This document shows positions 45,538 through 53,495 of a DNA stretch of 64,000 bases, piece after piece. Made by a program: the position numbers and the translations under genes. The DNA is taken from the NCBI RefSeq assembly GCF_024298845.1, contig NZ_CP101156.1, positions 1,674,001 to 1,738,000 on the forward strand. Reading direction: 5' to 3'. The DNA is from Natronosalvus amylolyticus. GTDB lineage: Archaea > Halobacteriota > Halobacteria > Halobacteriales > Natrialbaceae. Under the pieces are notes generated by a model, which was not told the DNA's origin, did no database searches, and was given only the letters and a program-made list of their open reading frames with translations. The first letter of the stretch is position 1. Every line of letters starts with the position of its first letter.

Positions 45538-46191
45538 TCACCAGGCCGACCAGGCGCGACTGGTCTCGTCGTAGGCGTAGACCCGTTTGGCGTCTTTGGC
45601 CAGCACCGTATCGCCCTCCTCTTCGAAGCGGTCACGGAAGTAGCCATCCGCGTCCGAGCGGACGACGAACGCGTCGATTTCGAACTCGTCGTCGCCGAAC
45701 GACTCCGTTTCGCCGACGGTAAACTCGTAATCACCGGGTACGTGCGCGGTAATGCTCCGACTGTCGTCTCGCCGGCCATCCTGTGGGTGGATGGTGATGT
45801 TGACCGAAACGTTGTCGACCTCGCGAGTCCAGACCGTCTGAATGTCCGGCGCTGGAGCGCGTTCGACGCGTTTCATCTCCTCGAGTTCGATGCTGGTGAC
45901 GCGAACCGTCGCGAGCACTTCGTCGGTCTCGAGCAGGAACTCGTCACCGAGTTCGACCGTCTCGTCCTCGGACGTCGTCACGTTCGCGGTGAACGATTCG
46001 CCGTCCTGTGAGACGATGACGTCGAGAGTGACTTCGCGTTCGGGTTCGGGCTGTATTTTGTGGACGTGGCCACACTCCCCACAGCGGACGGTGAGACTGC
46101 CACCACCGGGTGAGAGGACTTCGTGGACCGTCTCGAGATCGGGAGAACACGACGGACATGGCGTCGGGATGCGGTCCTGTGTATCGCTCAT
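45538..46191 (-). CDS. HVO_0476-family zinc-finger protein
   Basis: A 217-aa archaeal protein. The zinc ribbon is CPSC near residue 12 and CGEC near residue 37. The remainder is beta-rich, with EVTLDVIVSQDGES, then VYAYDETSRAWSAW at the end. It matches the HVO_0476 family of conserved archaeal proteins of unknown function (COG1326 type). Start ATG at 46191 gives MSDTQDR. Confidence 0.85.
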   Translation of the reverse strand: MSDTQDRIPTPCPSCSPDLETVHEVLSPGGGSLTVRCGECGHVHKIQPEPEREVTLDVIVSQDGESFTANVTTSEDETVELGDEFLLETDEVLATVRVTSIELEEMKRVERAPAPDIQTVWTREVDNVSVNITIHPQDGRRDDSRSITAHVPGDYEFTVGETESFGDDEFEIDAFVVRSDADGYFRDRFEEEGDTVLAKDAKRVYAYDETSRAWSAW

Positions 46192-46282
46192 AAGGGACAC
46201 ATACAGGCTCCGTCCCTAAAAGACGATTGAACTGGCTCGAGAAAGACGGCCAGCGGATACGGCTGGCTCGAGAAACCGAGAG

Positions 46283-47230
46283 TTACTTCGAGGGCAACGT
46301 TATCTGCTCGCCGTCGGCGTACACGGTCGGGTCGCGAATAATCCCGTCGAGATGGATCGGTGCTTCGACAGTGCCGCCGATACCCGCATCGTCGCCGATG
46401 GCGATGTGAACTGTGCCGGCGGCTTTTTCATCCAGCAGGACGCTCCCTACGAGTTCCGTCACGGCGACGTTCGTTCCGATACCGAGTTCTGCGAGGTTGT
46501 AGGCGTCATCGCCCGCTTCTTCGGCGGCCGTCTCGACAGTTTCGCGAATATCGTCGTCAGAAATTCGTGTGACGAGTCCGTCTTCGACGTCGAACTCGAG
46601 TGTCTGTCCGTCCTCGAGGCGTCCGTGTGGCATCATCGTGCCGTCGACGACGAACGTTCCGTCACCCGTTTCCGGACTGACGAACACCTCGCCAGCAGGG
46701 AGATTCGACATCTGCCCCGACTGGTGGACGATACCGGTATCCGAGAGAAACTGACGATTACCGATACCGAACGTAATATCGGTGCCAGCTGGCGTCGTCA
46801 CGCGGATTTCGTCGGCATCGTCGACCTGCTCGCGGACGTCCGCACAGTGGGCCGCGATCGTTTCGTAATCGGCATCCAGTCCCGTAATAAACACGTCTTC
46901 AGTGATGCCAGGGAGGGTGGCAACCCGCGCACCGGCTTCGTTGGCCTCGGTACGGGCTCTGGTGTGGCTCAAACTCTTGGTCGTGGGGGCGAGGACGACG
47001 TCAGCACTGGCCATCGCCGCGGCGACCGGTTCCGGCGGTTCGCTTCCGTGGGTATCACCTGGCGGATAGCGGACGATAACGGCGAATTCGGCCGTTTCAC
47101 TCGCCACGTCGTACAGCGCCTCACCGATCGGTTCGCGCTTGTCGTCGGTGACGATTACACACGATTCGTCCGATTCGAGACCCAGACACTGATGGATAGC
47201 CGTCTCAGCCGGGCTCCGGAGATCGCTCAT
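46283..47230 (-). CDS. M29-like aminopeptidase family protein
   Basis: A 315-aa protein similar to the shorter archaeal relatives of thermophilic metalloaminopeptidases (M29). ADVVLAPTTKSLSHTRAR, NLPAGEVFVSPETGDGTFVV and NLAELGIGTN are family segments. The conserved Glu, His and Asp ligands are only partly evident by eye, so catalytic activity is not certain. Same strand as the HVO_0476 gene, 91 bp upstream of it. Confidence 0.75.
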   Translation of the reverse strand: MSDLRSPAETAIHQCLGLESDESCVIVTDDKREPIGEALYDVASETAEFAVIVRYPPGDTHGSEPPEPVAAAMASADVVLAPTTKSLSHTRARTEANEAGARVATLPGITEDVFITGLDADYETIAAHCADVREQVDDADEIRVTTPAGTDITFGIGNRQFLSDTGIVHQSGQMSNLPAGEVFVSPETGDGTFVVDGTMMPHGRLEDGQTLEFDVEDGLVTRISDDDIRETVETAAEEAGDDAYNLAELGIGTNVAVTELVGSVLLDEKAAGTVHIAIGDDAGIGGTVEAPIHLDGIIRDPTVYADGEQITLPSK

Positions 47231-47339
47231 GAGCTAGTATGTGAACACCCATGGGATAGCTCTTTCCGAACGGACCATCGTCTGTCAATTGTGAGACACA
47301 GACTGACGACGTCGTTAGGCCTTTGAGTGAGACCTCCGT

Positions 47340-48296
47340 ATGACTCCGTATCTCATGGTCCGTGACCAGCTCGAGTCGCTATTGTTCGATCAGTCGACGA
47401 ACGAGGCGATACGAGAGGGACTTCCGGAGTGGGGAATTACGTTTTTCGAACTGATAACGCATCTCGGAGACGGCGCAGCATTGATCATTTTTGCCACGCT
47501 GTTGTACTGGTTCGGCGCTGAGTCTCGACGCCAGCGTCGTGCACTGGTCATCGCTATCGGCATCGGCGCACTCGCGATCAGCGCCGGGATGAAGGGAATT
47601 TTCGTTCGCCCACGCCCGGAACTCGCCGGCGACTACGGCGGATACAGTTTTCCCAGTGCCCACGCACTGGGAGCAACAGCCTTCTACGGCGCACTCGCCG
47701 TCGTTGCAGATACCGGGACCCGTGCCCAGCGCTACGTCGCCGCCGGAACGATTATCCTCCTCGTCGCGTTCTCCCGAGTCGTCATCGGCGTCCACTACGT
47801 CGGTGACGTCGTCGTCGGCGTCGTCGTTGGCCTGCTGTTCGTCGCCGTGCTCCTCAGAGACCAGAACCCCGAGCCCGGATTCGTCTTTATTCTCGCCGGC
47901 GCTATCGCCTTGCTCGCGTTGGGACTCGGGTCTCGAGAGTTCACGACCATGACCATCGGTGCCTCCCTCGGGGCAACCGTTGCGTGGAACACAGTGGCAA
48001 ACAGAGATTCGGACCCTCGAGGCGCATCGATTCTCCTGCTGGCGTATCTGTGTCTCCCCATCATCGTCGTGGTGAGAACGGCTACCTCGGTTCTCGGTAC
48101 ACCCGATCTGGGGAGCCTCCAGTGGGCTCTGGAGATCATCGGTTACGCAGCGGCAACGGGACTGATTCTCGCCGTCCCCGTCATCGCCGAGGAGCTCAAC
48201 GACTGGCCACCTGTCGAGTGGTTGCAGGGACGACTCCCCTTCACCGGGCGAACGATCGATCCCGAAAAACTGCCACAGAGACAGGCCGACGACTGA
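47340..48296 (+). CDS. PAP2-family membrane phosphatase
   Basis: A 318-aa protein with about eight helices. The PAP2 motifs are in order: KGIFVRPRP (C1), SFPSAHALG (C2, catalytic His) and SRVVIGVHYVGDVVVG (C3). Probably dephosphorylates lipid or polyprenyl phosphates at the outer membrane face. A second ATG at 47355 is an alternative start. It converges with the MinD-like gene. Confidence 0.9.
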   Translation: MTPYLMVRDQLESLLFDQSTNEAIREGLPEWGITFFELITHLGDGAALIIFATLLYWFGAESRRQRRALVIAIGIGALAISAGMKGIFVRPRPELAGDYGGYSFPSAHALGATAFYGALAVVADTGTRAQRYVAAGTIILLVAFSRVVIGVHYVGDVVVGVVVGLLFVAVLLRDQNPEPGFVFILAGAIALLALGLGSREFTTMTIGASLGATVAWNTVANRDSDPRGASILLLAYLCLPIIVVVRTATSVLGTPDLGSLQWALEIIGYAAATGLILAVPVIAEELNDWPPVEWLQGRLPFTGRTIDPEKLPQRQADD

Positions 48297-48318
48297 TTAC
48301 GGTACAGCATCTGACCGT

Positions 48319-49023
48319 TCACAGAACGCCGATTCCTCCGAAGAGGTGCCTTTCACACCGTTCTATCGCCCAGGTGATCGAGTCGAACGCCTCGAGAGCC
48401 GGTGACGTCGGCGATTCGGTGCGGAGGGGGCAGCCCGCCGCCTGTGCCGTTGCAACGTCTTCTCGGCGTTCGATCACCGTCACCGGTGCCCCCATCTTTG
48501 CCTCGACCTGTCCGACCAGATTCCCGTCATCGGTGGACCGACATTGATTGAGAACGACCGACACGATAGGTGTCCCGACGTCGAGTGCGAGACGTCGGGT
48601 TCGATATGCGTCGTGTAAGGCGATGCGGTTTGGCATCGTGACGAGGACAGCAGCGTCGGCACTGTAGAGTTCGACGCCGACGTCACGAGCGAGACCAGCA
48701 GGACAGTCGATAACCACGCGCCCACACTGGTGTTCGAGGCGTTCGACGACGCGCGTCAGCTCTGCGAGTTTCGACGCTCGAGCGCCCTCAAGCGTTCGCC
48801 CACAGGGAAGCAACCGAGTCGGCCCTACAGTTTCGACGGCTGCCATTGGTTCGGCTCGACCGGCCAATACGTCGTGTAAATTAGGACCCCGGCCAGCCCC
48901 CGCAGGCAGGTCAGCGGTGGCCAGATCCGCATCGACAATCACAGCATCGAGTTCGTAGCCGAGATTGAGCGAGAGCGTCGATTTTCCCACACCTCCTTTC
49001 CCACCGGTAACAGCGATAATCAT
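48319..49023 (-). CDS. MinD/ParA-like P-loop ATPase
   Basis: A 234-aa ATPase. The deviant Walker A is GGKGGVGKST at residues 7-16; VIVDADL and VVIDCPAGL follow as the Walker A' and B regions. It belongs to the SIMIBI class that dimerises on membranes or partners. No C-terminal amphipathic helix is obvious. The start overlaps the upstream gene stop by 4 nt, so the two are coupled. Confidence 0.9.
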   Translation of the reverse strand: MIIAVTGGKGGVGKSTLSLNLGYELDAVIVDADLATADLPAGAGRGPNLHDVLAGRAEPMAAVETVGPTRLLPCGRTLEGARASKLAELTRVVERLEHQCGRVVIDCPAGLARDVGVELYSADAAVLVTMPNRIALHDAYRTRRLALDVGTPIVSVVLNQCRSTDDGNLVGQVEAKMGAPVTVIERREDVATAQAAGCPLRTESPTSPALEAFDSITWAIERCERHLFGGIGVL

Positions 49024-49394
49024 CGGTTTCGAGTGACGATGTCAGTTGTCGGTGACCAGGCATCGAGAGCTGCAACAATCGCCTCGGGCTGGACAGTGTC
49101 CACCTCGAAGTCCCTCGCCCGATCGACCGAAACGACTTCGACGAGTTCTGCTGCCCGTTCGGGTTTCTCGACCGGTACAGCGAATCCGAGACCGCGGCAT
49201 CGGCCCGGGGCGATGACAGCCTCCCACGAATCCCCATTCCACGCCGGGGCCGACAGTCCGCCCCGTTGCGGTGCCCACGTCGGTCCCGAGCAGCGCAAAC
49301 GTACTCGCTGGGCAGTCGTCTGCGGGTTCCGGACAGTCACAGTGACGAACGCCACGCCATCTGCGTACGCCGTCCTCGAATCGACCTCGACCAT
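49020..49394 (-). CDS. Hypothetical protein (DUF7857-like)
   Basis: A 124-aa beta-rich protein: VTVTVRNPQTTAQRVRLRC, then AWNGDSWEAVIAPGRCRGLG. It resembles a haloarchaeal family of small Ig-like proteins (DUF7857), usually beside the MinD-like ATPase. Function unknown. TTTATAACC on the minus strand near 49418-49426 is its likely TATA box, giving a near-leaderless transcript. Confidence 0.72.
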   Translation of the reverse strand: MVEVDSRTAYADGVAFVTVTVRNPQTTAQRVRLRCSGPTWAPQRGGLSAPAWNGDSWEAVIAPGRCRGLGFAVPVEKPERAAELVEVVSVDRARDFEVDTVQPEAIVAALDAWSPTTDIVTRNR

Positions 49395-49519
49395 GCCAAC
49401 GGTTAGTATCGCGATGGGTTATAAATTTCAACGTGCGCGGATACGATATCAGCCCCCATCTCACGGCCGACGGTTACGCCGTGAGGGCTACTATAGCTAT
49501 CTTTAAACAGCGAGAGAAT

Positions 49520-49537
49520 CCCGGCCTTTAGGCCGGG
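49520..49537. other. Left hairpin before tnpB
   Basis: CCCGGCC-TTTA-GGCCGGG is a perfect 7-bp stem with a TTTA loop, followed by GTGAATCGCGTCAC. The layout resembles the right-end hairpin. Confidence 0.7.
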
Positions 49538-49612
49538 CGTGAATCGCGTCACTCAACTACGAAACCCACCGCACGACGGCAGACCGGATATTCAACGCTG
49601 CGCAAATACTCA

Positions 49613-49620
49613 GTTATAAG
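49613..49620 (+). promoter_or_regulatory. TATA box of tnpB
   Basis: GTTATAAG is centred 28 bp before the tnpB ATG, indicating a leaderless transcript. Confidence 0.6.
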
Positions 49621-49644
49621 TAGGATTAGTGACACAGTCTATGT

Positions 49645-50895
49645 ATGGCGATTCAGGCCACTCGGACTTACGTTGGTTCCATCCAGAACCACCGACAGGT
49701 CTGCGATGGCCTCGACTCGCTCGGAGACTCCGCCTCGAAAATCTGGAACGTCGCACGATGGACAGCAGACCGCGTATGGGATGAGATCGGTAAGATTCCC
49801 GACGAAGGCTCGCTCAAATCGTATATGAAAAACCAGTCGTGCTGGAAAGACCTGAACGCACAATCCAGTCAGAAAGTCATCGAAGAACTTTCTGAAGCTT
49901 TCCAATCATGGTTCGACCTGCGACACAAGTTTGACGAGGCGAATCCGCCCGGCTACCGCAAACACGGCGACACCCGACCCAAGAGTACGGTCACGTTCAA
50001 AGCAGACGGGTTCAAACACGACCCCGAAAACAACCGCGTTCGACTCAGTAAAGGGTCGAACCTCAAAAAACACTGGTCGGACTTCATCCTCTGTGAGTAC
50101 CAAACGCGCCCCGACGTTGACCTCTCGGAAGTCAACTCGGTGCAGAACGTTCGGGCAGTCTGGAACGGCGATGAGTGGGAACTACACTTCGTCTGTAAAG
50201 TCGAACTCGATACGAACGACTCCGCAGGCGACGGCGTGGCTGGAATCGACCTCGGTATCAAGAACATCGCCACAGTTGCATTCCCCGACGAATACGTTCT
50301 CTACCCCGGTAACTCGCTCAAAGAAGACAAGCACTACTTCAACCGTGCCGAGTACGATACTGAGGGTAAGAACGGGCCTTCTGAGAAGTCGATGTGGGCA
50401 CGTCAGAAACTCGCAGACCGAGAGACGCACTTCTACCACACACTCACAGACGCCATCATCACCGAGTGTGTCGAACGCGGTGTTGGAACGCTCGCGGTGA
50501 GTTGGCCCGAAGACGTGCGCGAATCCAATTGGGGCAAAACGGGGAACAAGAAGTTGCACTCGTGGGCGTTTGACCGTATCTACCAGTACCTCGACTACAA
50601 AGGCGAAATCCGTGGCGTCGAGGTGCTGAAAGAGAACGAGTGGAACACCTCGAAGACCTGTTCACGGTGTGGGGACGACACGAAGTCGAATCGTGTTGAA
50701 CGTGGCCTGTACGTCTGCTCGTCGTGTGAGTTAGTCGGAAACGCAGATTGCAACGGGGCGGAGAATATGCGTCAGAAGATAACTCCGAGTCCTCACGGTG
50801 AGGATAGGAGTAACGGCTGTGTGGCACAGCCATCGGTACACCTGTTCAACCGCGAGAGCGGGACGTTCACCACGAGAGAACGGGTTGTGTCGTAG
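49645..50895 (+). CDS. tnpB: TnpB RNA-guided nuclease (IS1341-type OrfB)
   Basis: A 416-aa TnpB. RuvC-like acidic residues: D202 in GIDLGIKN, an acidic site in WPED (287-290), and D368 in NADCNGAEN. The zinc finger uses C339, C342, C358 and C361. All catalytic motifs appear intact and the length is normal, so the nuclease may be active. TnpB is an ancestor of Cas12; it uses an RNA made from the element 3' end to cut DNA next to a short motif. Confidence 0.95.
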   Translation: MAIQATRTYVGSIQNHRQVCDGLDSLGDSASKIWNVARWTADRVWDEIGKIPDEGSLKSYMKNQSCWKDLNAQSSQKVIEELSEAFQSWFDLRHKFDEANPPGYRKHGDTRPKSTVTFKADGFKHDPENNRVRLSKGSNLKKHWSDFILCEYQTRPDVDLSEVNSVQNVRAVWNGDEWELHFVCKVELDTNDSAGDGVAGIDLGIKNIATVAFPDEYVLYPGNSLKEDKHYFNRAEYDTEGKNGPSEKSMWARQKLADRETHFYHTLTDAIITECVERGVGTLAVSWPEDVRESNWGKTGNKKLHSWAFDRIYQYLDYKGEIRGVEVLKENEWNTSKTCSRCGDDTKSNRVERGLYVCSSCELVGNADCNGAENMRQKITPSPHGEDRSNGCVAQPSVHLFNRESGTFTTRERVVS

Positions 50896-50956
50896 ACCGG
50901 CAAATATCCCACCTGCGGTACGGGAAGCCCCGTCGTTTACGACGGGGAGGATGTCA
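50750..50956 (+). ncRNA. Predicted omega-RNA (reRNA) scaffold
   Basis: By homology with other TnpB systems the guide RNA overlaps the 3' end of tnpB and ends at the element boundary. The hairpin CCCCGTCG-TTTA-CGACGGGG (50928-50947) plus GGATGTCAC is the expected scaffold terminus, and the following flank (CGGCCGTTCGGAAGAAAGC) would be the guide. The 5' end given is a rough guess. Overlapping sense transcripts of this kind are known for IS1341-type genes in Halobacterium. Confidence 0.5.
50928..50947 (+). other. Right-end hairpin of IS1341-type element
   Basis: Perfect 8-bp stem CCCCGTCG/CGACGGGG with TTTA loop, 32 nt after the tnpB stop codon. Confidence 0.85.
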
Positions 50957-52102
50957 CGGCCGTTCGGAAGAAAGCAGTGTATCGATCTCAGCTGGCGTCC
51001 CAAACGCGTACACCGTGTCACCCCGACGAATCGTTTCCCGTCCGTCCGGGAGCGTGAGCAGTTCCTCCGCTCGTTCGAGTGCTAACACGGTCGCTGGCAC
51101 CCAGTCGACGAACTCGCCGTCGATAGTGTCACCCGGGTCGACCGTCACCTTCGTTACGGTTTCATCGGCCGTTCGAATTAGCCTAACCAGGTGGTGAACG
51201 TCGTGTGGTGAATCCGAACGGGTGGTTAGCCGGTAGTCACCATCCACGTCGAACGCCTCGAGGTCATCAACGTCGACCAAAATCGTTGCAACATCACCGA
51301 CGGTCGAACGTAACTGACCGGTGGTAACAAGATGGCTCTCTCCGTCGGAATCCATCCAGAGTTCTACCGGGTCTCCGGCGCCCGAGTGCGATGGCGGATC
51401 ACACTCGACGGCAATCAGTCCCGTTTCCGGTGGTACCGTCGAACTCAGCCCTGTCGACCGACGACCCAGTGCCAGTCCCTCGACACACCCATCCGAGCCA
51501 AATGTAATCTGGACCTGTCCGATGCCGTAATCCTCCTCGAGGCGGCGACAGAGTCGATCCTCGAGTTCCTCGAGCGAGAGTCGACGGGGAAACAACAGCG
51601 TCTCGCCGGCCAGAATTCGTTTCCGTTCCGGATCGACGGGTGGATAGCCGGGCACATCTCCGATTCGATCCGGCAGAGTGAGCGAAACTGCCAACCCGGC
51701 AGATCGAACGAGTTCGGCGACGGGCCCCTTAGCCTCGAGTTTCGCAATGTCGAAGACGCCACAGGCGAGGTGATCGCCGACGATCCGGCCGGCGGCAGAC
51801 ACGACGACGCTCCCGGTAACGACCCCGAGGATGTACAGTCCGCTCGCATACCCTATCAACGGCGATGGTTCGATGAGAATCTCCCGCATACCCGCTTCGA
51901 TTACCAACAACAGCGACGGAAACGCTACACCGAGGACGACACCAGTGCCAATGGGAATGGGGCGAATAGTCGCTCGGCGGTACACGAACGCGACCCCCAT
52001 AGCCATCACGCCGGCCAGGAGACCGAACCCGAGGATGTTCAACAGGGCGGTATGGGTCCACTCGGAGACGAACGCCGGCGCAACGACGAAGGGCGCGTTC
52101 AT
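50954..52102 (-). CDS. TrkA-C (RCK_C)-type membrane protein, distal
   Basis: A 382-aa protein. Three predicted helices occupy residues about 15-110 (LLNILGFGLLAGVMAMG and others). Soluble domains follow, and the last about 75 residues (VTKVTVDPGDTIDGEF to TVYAFGTPAEIDTLLSS) are an RCK C-terminal ligand-binding domain. Haloarchaeal relatives are annotated as potassium-channel/TrkA-like, but no pore filter is seen. It overlaps the upstream paralogue by 4 nt. Its TGA stop (50954-50956) lies in the TnpB element right end, so the last residues may have been altered by insertion. Confidence 0.8.
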   Translation of the reverse strand: MNAPFVVAPAFVSEWTHTALLNILGFGLLAGVMAMGVAFVYRRATIRPIPIGTGVVLGVAFPSLLLVIEAGMREILIEPSPLIGYASGLYILGVVTGSVVVSAAGRIVGDHLACGVFDIAKLEAKGPVAELVRSAGLAVSLTLPDRIGDVPGYPPVDPERKRILAGETLLFPRRLSLEELEDRLCRRLEEDYGIGQVQITFGSDGCVEGLALGRRSTGLSSTVPPETGLIAVECDPPSHSGAGDPVELWMDSDGESHLVTTGQLRSTVGDVATILVDVDDLEAFDVDGDYRLTTRSDSPHDVHHLVRLIRTADETVTKVTVDPGDTIDGEFVDWVPATVLALERAEELLTLPDGRETIRRGDTVYAFGTPAEIDTLLSSERP

Positions 52103-53244
52103 CGGGCCACCTCCACCGTTTCCGGACGCCCTGTCGATAGACCGGAACCGGCGAGAGCAGCGAGTCGAATCCGGTCACCAACGACCATCACGTCGTCACC
52201 GCTCTCGAGCGTCGACACCGGCGGTTCGAACACCCATCCCTCGGCGTTCGACCGGACGGCAAACGGGCACAACTCCGCAGTCGATTCCAGGGCACCCAGC
52301 GTCTCCGTATCGAGAACGAGTCGGCGGACGGTCTTTCCGGTCCGCTCGAGTTTCGAAACGGCTTCGAACGCATGGGTAGCCCCAGCCGAAACGACGACGA
52401 CGCGAGCGCGGTCGGCATCAAGCACAGCACCGGCATCCGTCGTCGGAACGGCGACCGTCAGCCGACTCATCGTAGCTGCCGATCCCGTCGAAGCAGTCGT
52501 ACTCAATACCTGCCCCGTTACCGATCCCGTCTCCATCTCGAGACGAACGCGATCGCCCGAAGAGAGCCCGCTTGGTAGAACGGCCGGTATCGACACCGCT
52601 CGCCATCCGTCCGGAACCTGCTTGCCGACGCCCTTTATCGGGGGCGCTCCGGCAATGGCGGCTCGTCCACGCGCATCGATCGAGACCGTGACGGTCTCCA
52701 GATCGTGGTGCTGACGGAGTTGCCGTTCGAGTCGAGACTCGAGTGCCGAAAGCGGGAGATCTACCGGCAACCGCCAGACGCCGTCTTCGAGCGACTCACG
52801 AAGGGGCGGATCCAGCGGCGGATAGCCCTCAATGTCACGGACGTCACCGGTCGGCCGAATCGTTACCTGACCCATCGCATCGACCGAATCGATCGCTTCC
52901 ACGGAAAGCGTTCGTCCGCGAACCGCCGGTTGGGCATTCCCTCGAGGAAACTCGGCGGCGAGTCGATCTCCCTGGCTCGCCGCGTACAGCGTCACCAACA
53001 CGACGATGACGGTCGCAATCGAGAGACGCAATGCGACCGAACCCGCTACCTCGAGGACACCCATGTACTGGCCGATACCTGCGCCAGCGAGGACAGCTCC
53101 ACCGATCACGACGAGTTGAGGGATCGTCCGCTTCGCGTAGTACCGGTAGCAAAAGCCCAGAACCCCGAAAACGAACGCGAGAACCGTCCCGATGAGGAGT
53201 CCGTAGGCGATCCCGAGGAGGACTTCGATGGGGAGCGTGGTCAT
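52099..53244 (-). CDS. TrkA-C-type membrane protein, proximal paralogue
   Basis: A 381-aa protein with three N-terminal helices (LLGIAYGLLIGTVLAFVFG and two more) and the same layout as the next gene, including the shared DVRDIEGYPPLDPP / DVPGYPPVDPE segment. The C-terminal domain (VRRLVLDTETLGALESTAEL to GDDVMVVGDRIRL) is RCK_C-like. Probably a ligand-sensing membrane complex with its paralogue; ion transport is not demonstrated by sequence. ATG at 53244 overlaps the stop of the 53-aa gene (ATGA). Confidence 0.8.
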   Translation of the reverse strand: MTTLPIEVLLGIAYGLLIGTVLAFVFGVLGFCYRYYAKRTIPQLVVIGGAVLAGAGIGQYMGVLEVAGSVALRLSIATVIVVLVTLYAASQGDRLAAEFPRGNAQPAVRGRTLSVEAIDSVDAMGQVTIRPTGDVRDIEGYPPLDPPLRESLEDGVWRLPVDLPLSALESRLERQLRQHHDLETVTVSIDARGRAAIAGAPPIKGVGKQVPDGWRAVSIPAVLPSGLSSGDRVRLEMETGSVTGQVLSTTASTGSAATMSRLTVAVPTTDAGAVLDADRARVVVVSAGATHAFEAVSKLERTGKTVRRLVLDTETLGALESTAELCPFAVRSNAEGWVFEPPVSTLESGDDVMVVGDRIRLAALAGSGLSTGRPETVEVAR

Positions 53245-53402
53245 CGGACACCCCATGGCACCGGAACTCGAGCGCCTCCGTCTGCCGGACGGCCCGCGAC
53301 GAGCGCGACAATGTTGCCGATGAGGCCCGTAGTGGCGACGAACGAGACGGCGACTCCTTCGGTCCGGGTCGAACGACTGACGAAAGACCGCTGGTGATCC
53401 AT
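53241..53402 (-). CDS. 53-aa membrane microprotein, first gene of TrkA-C operon
   Basis: A short gene missed by usual length cut-offs. It starts MDHQRSFVSRSTRTEGV, has one hydrophobic segment (about residues 17-36: VAVSFVATTGLIGNIVALVA) and ends VPVPWGVR. Its TGA overlaps the next ATG (ATGA). A minus-strand TTTAAATA at 53424-53431 lies 26 bp before its ATG, as for a leaderless transcript, which supports the start. Likely a subunit or regulator of the following membrane proteins. No homologue recognised. Confidence 0.65.
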   Translation of the reverse strand: MDHQRSFVSRSTRTEGVAVSFVATTGLIGNIVALVAGRPADGGARVPVPWGVR

Positions 53403-53423
53403 ACCGTCGTTGTTTCGGAATCG

Positions 53424-53431
53424 TATTTAAA
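53424..53431 (-). promoter_or_regulatory. TATA box of TrkA-C operon
   Basis: TTTAAATA on the minus strand, centred 26 bp upstream of the 53-aa ORF start. It is back to back with the promoter of the HerA-like ATPase. Confidence 0.65.
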
Positions 53432-53462
53432 TCTCGAAGCGCTCACTCGAGGATTTTGGCTC

Positions 53463-53470
53463 GATTTTAT
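53463..53470 (+). promoter_or_regulatory. TATA box of HerA-like ATPase
   Basis: TTTTATAT centred about 28 bp before the GTG at 53496, indicating a leaderless GTG start. Confidence 0.6.
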
Positions 53471-53495
53471 ATCACAAAGCGACCCTAACAGCGGT

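Larger units (their letters stand above)
49455..50956 (+). mobile_element. IS200/IS605-family element with solo tnpB (IS1341 type)
   Basis: The element holds tnpB but no tnpA. Its right end is recognisable as a hairpin (50928-50947) followed by GGATGTCAC, the usual haloarchaeal right end. The left end is less certain; an 8-bp stem (CTCACGGC/GCCGTGAG) at 49460-49485 and a second hairpin at 49520-49537 precede tnpB. With no TnpA in the window, movement would need a partner in trans. Boundaries are approximate. Confidence 0.7.

Noticed and set aside
50954-53244. Genuine potassium channel genes
   Set aside because: RCK_C-like domains are present but no selectivity-filter motif (TVGYG-like) is visible in either protein, so only a sensory or transport-related membrane role can be supported.
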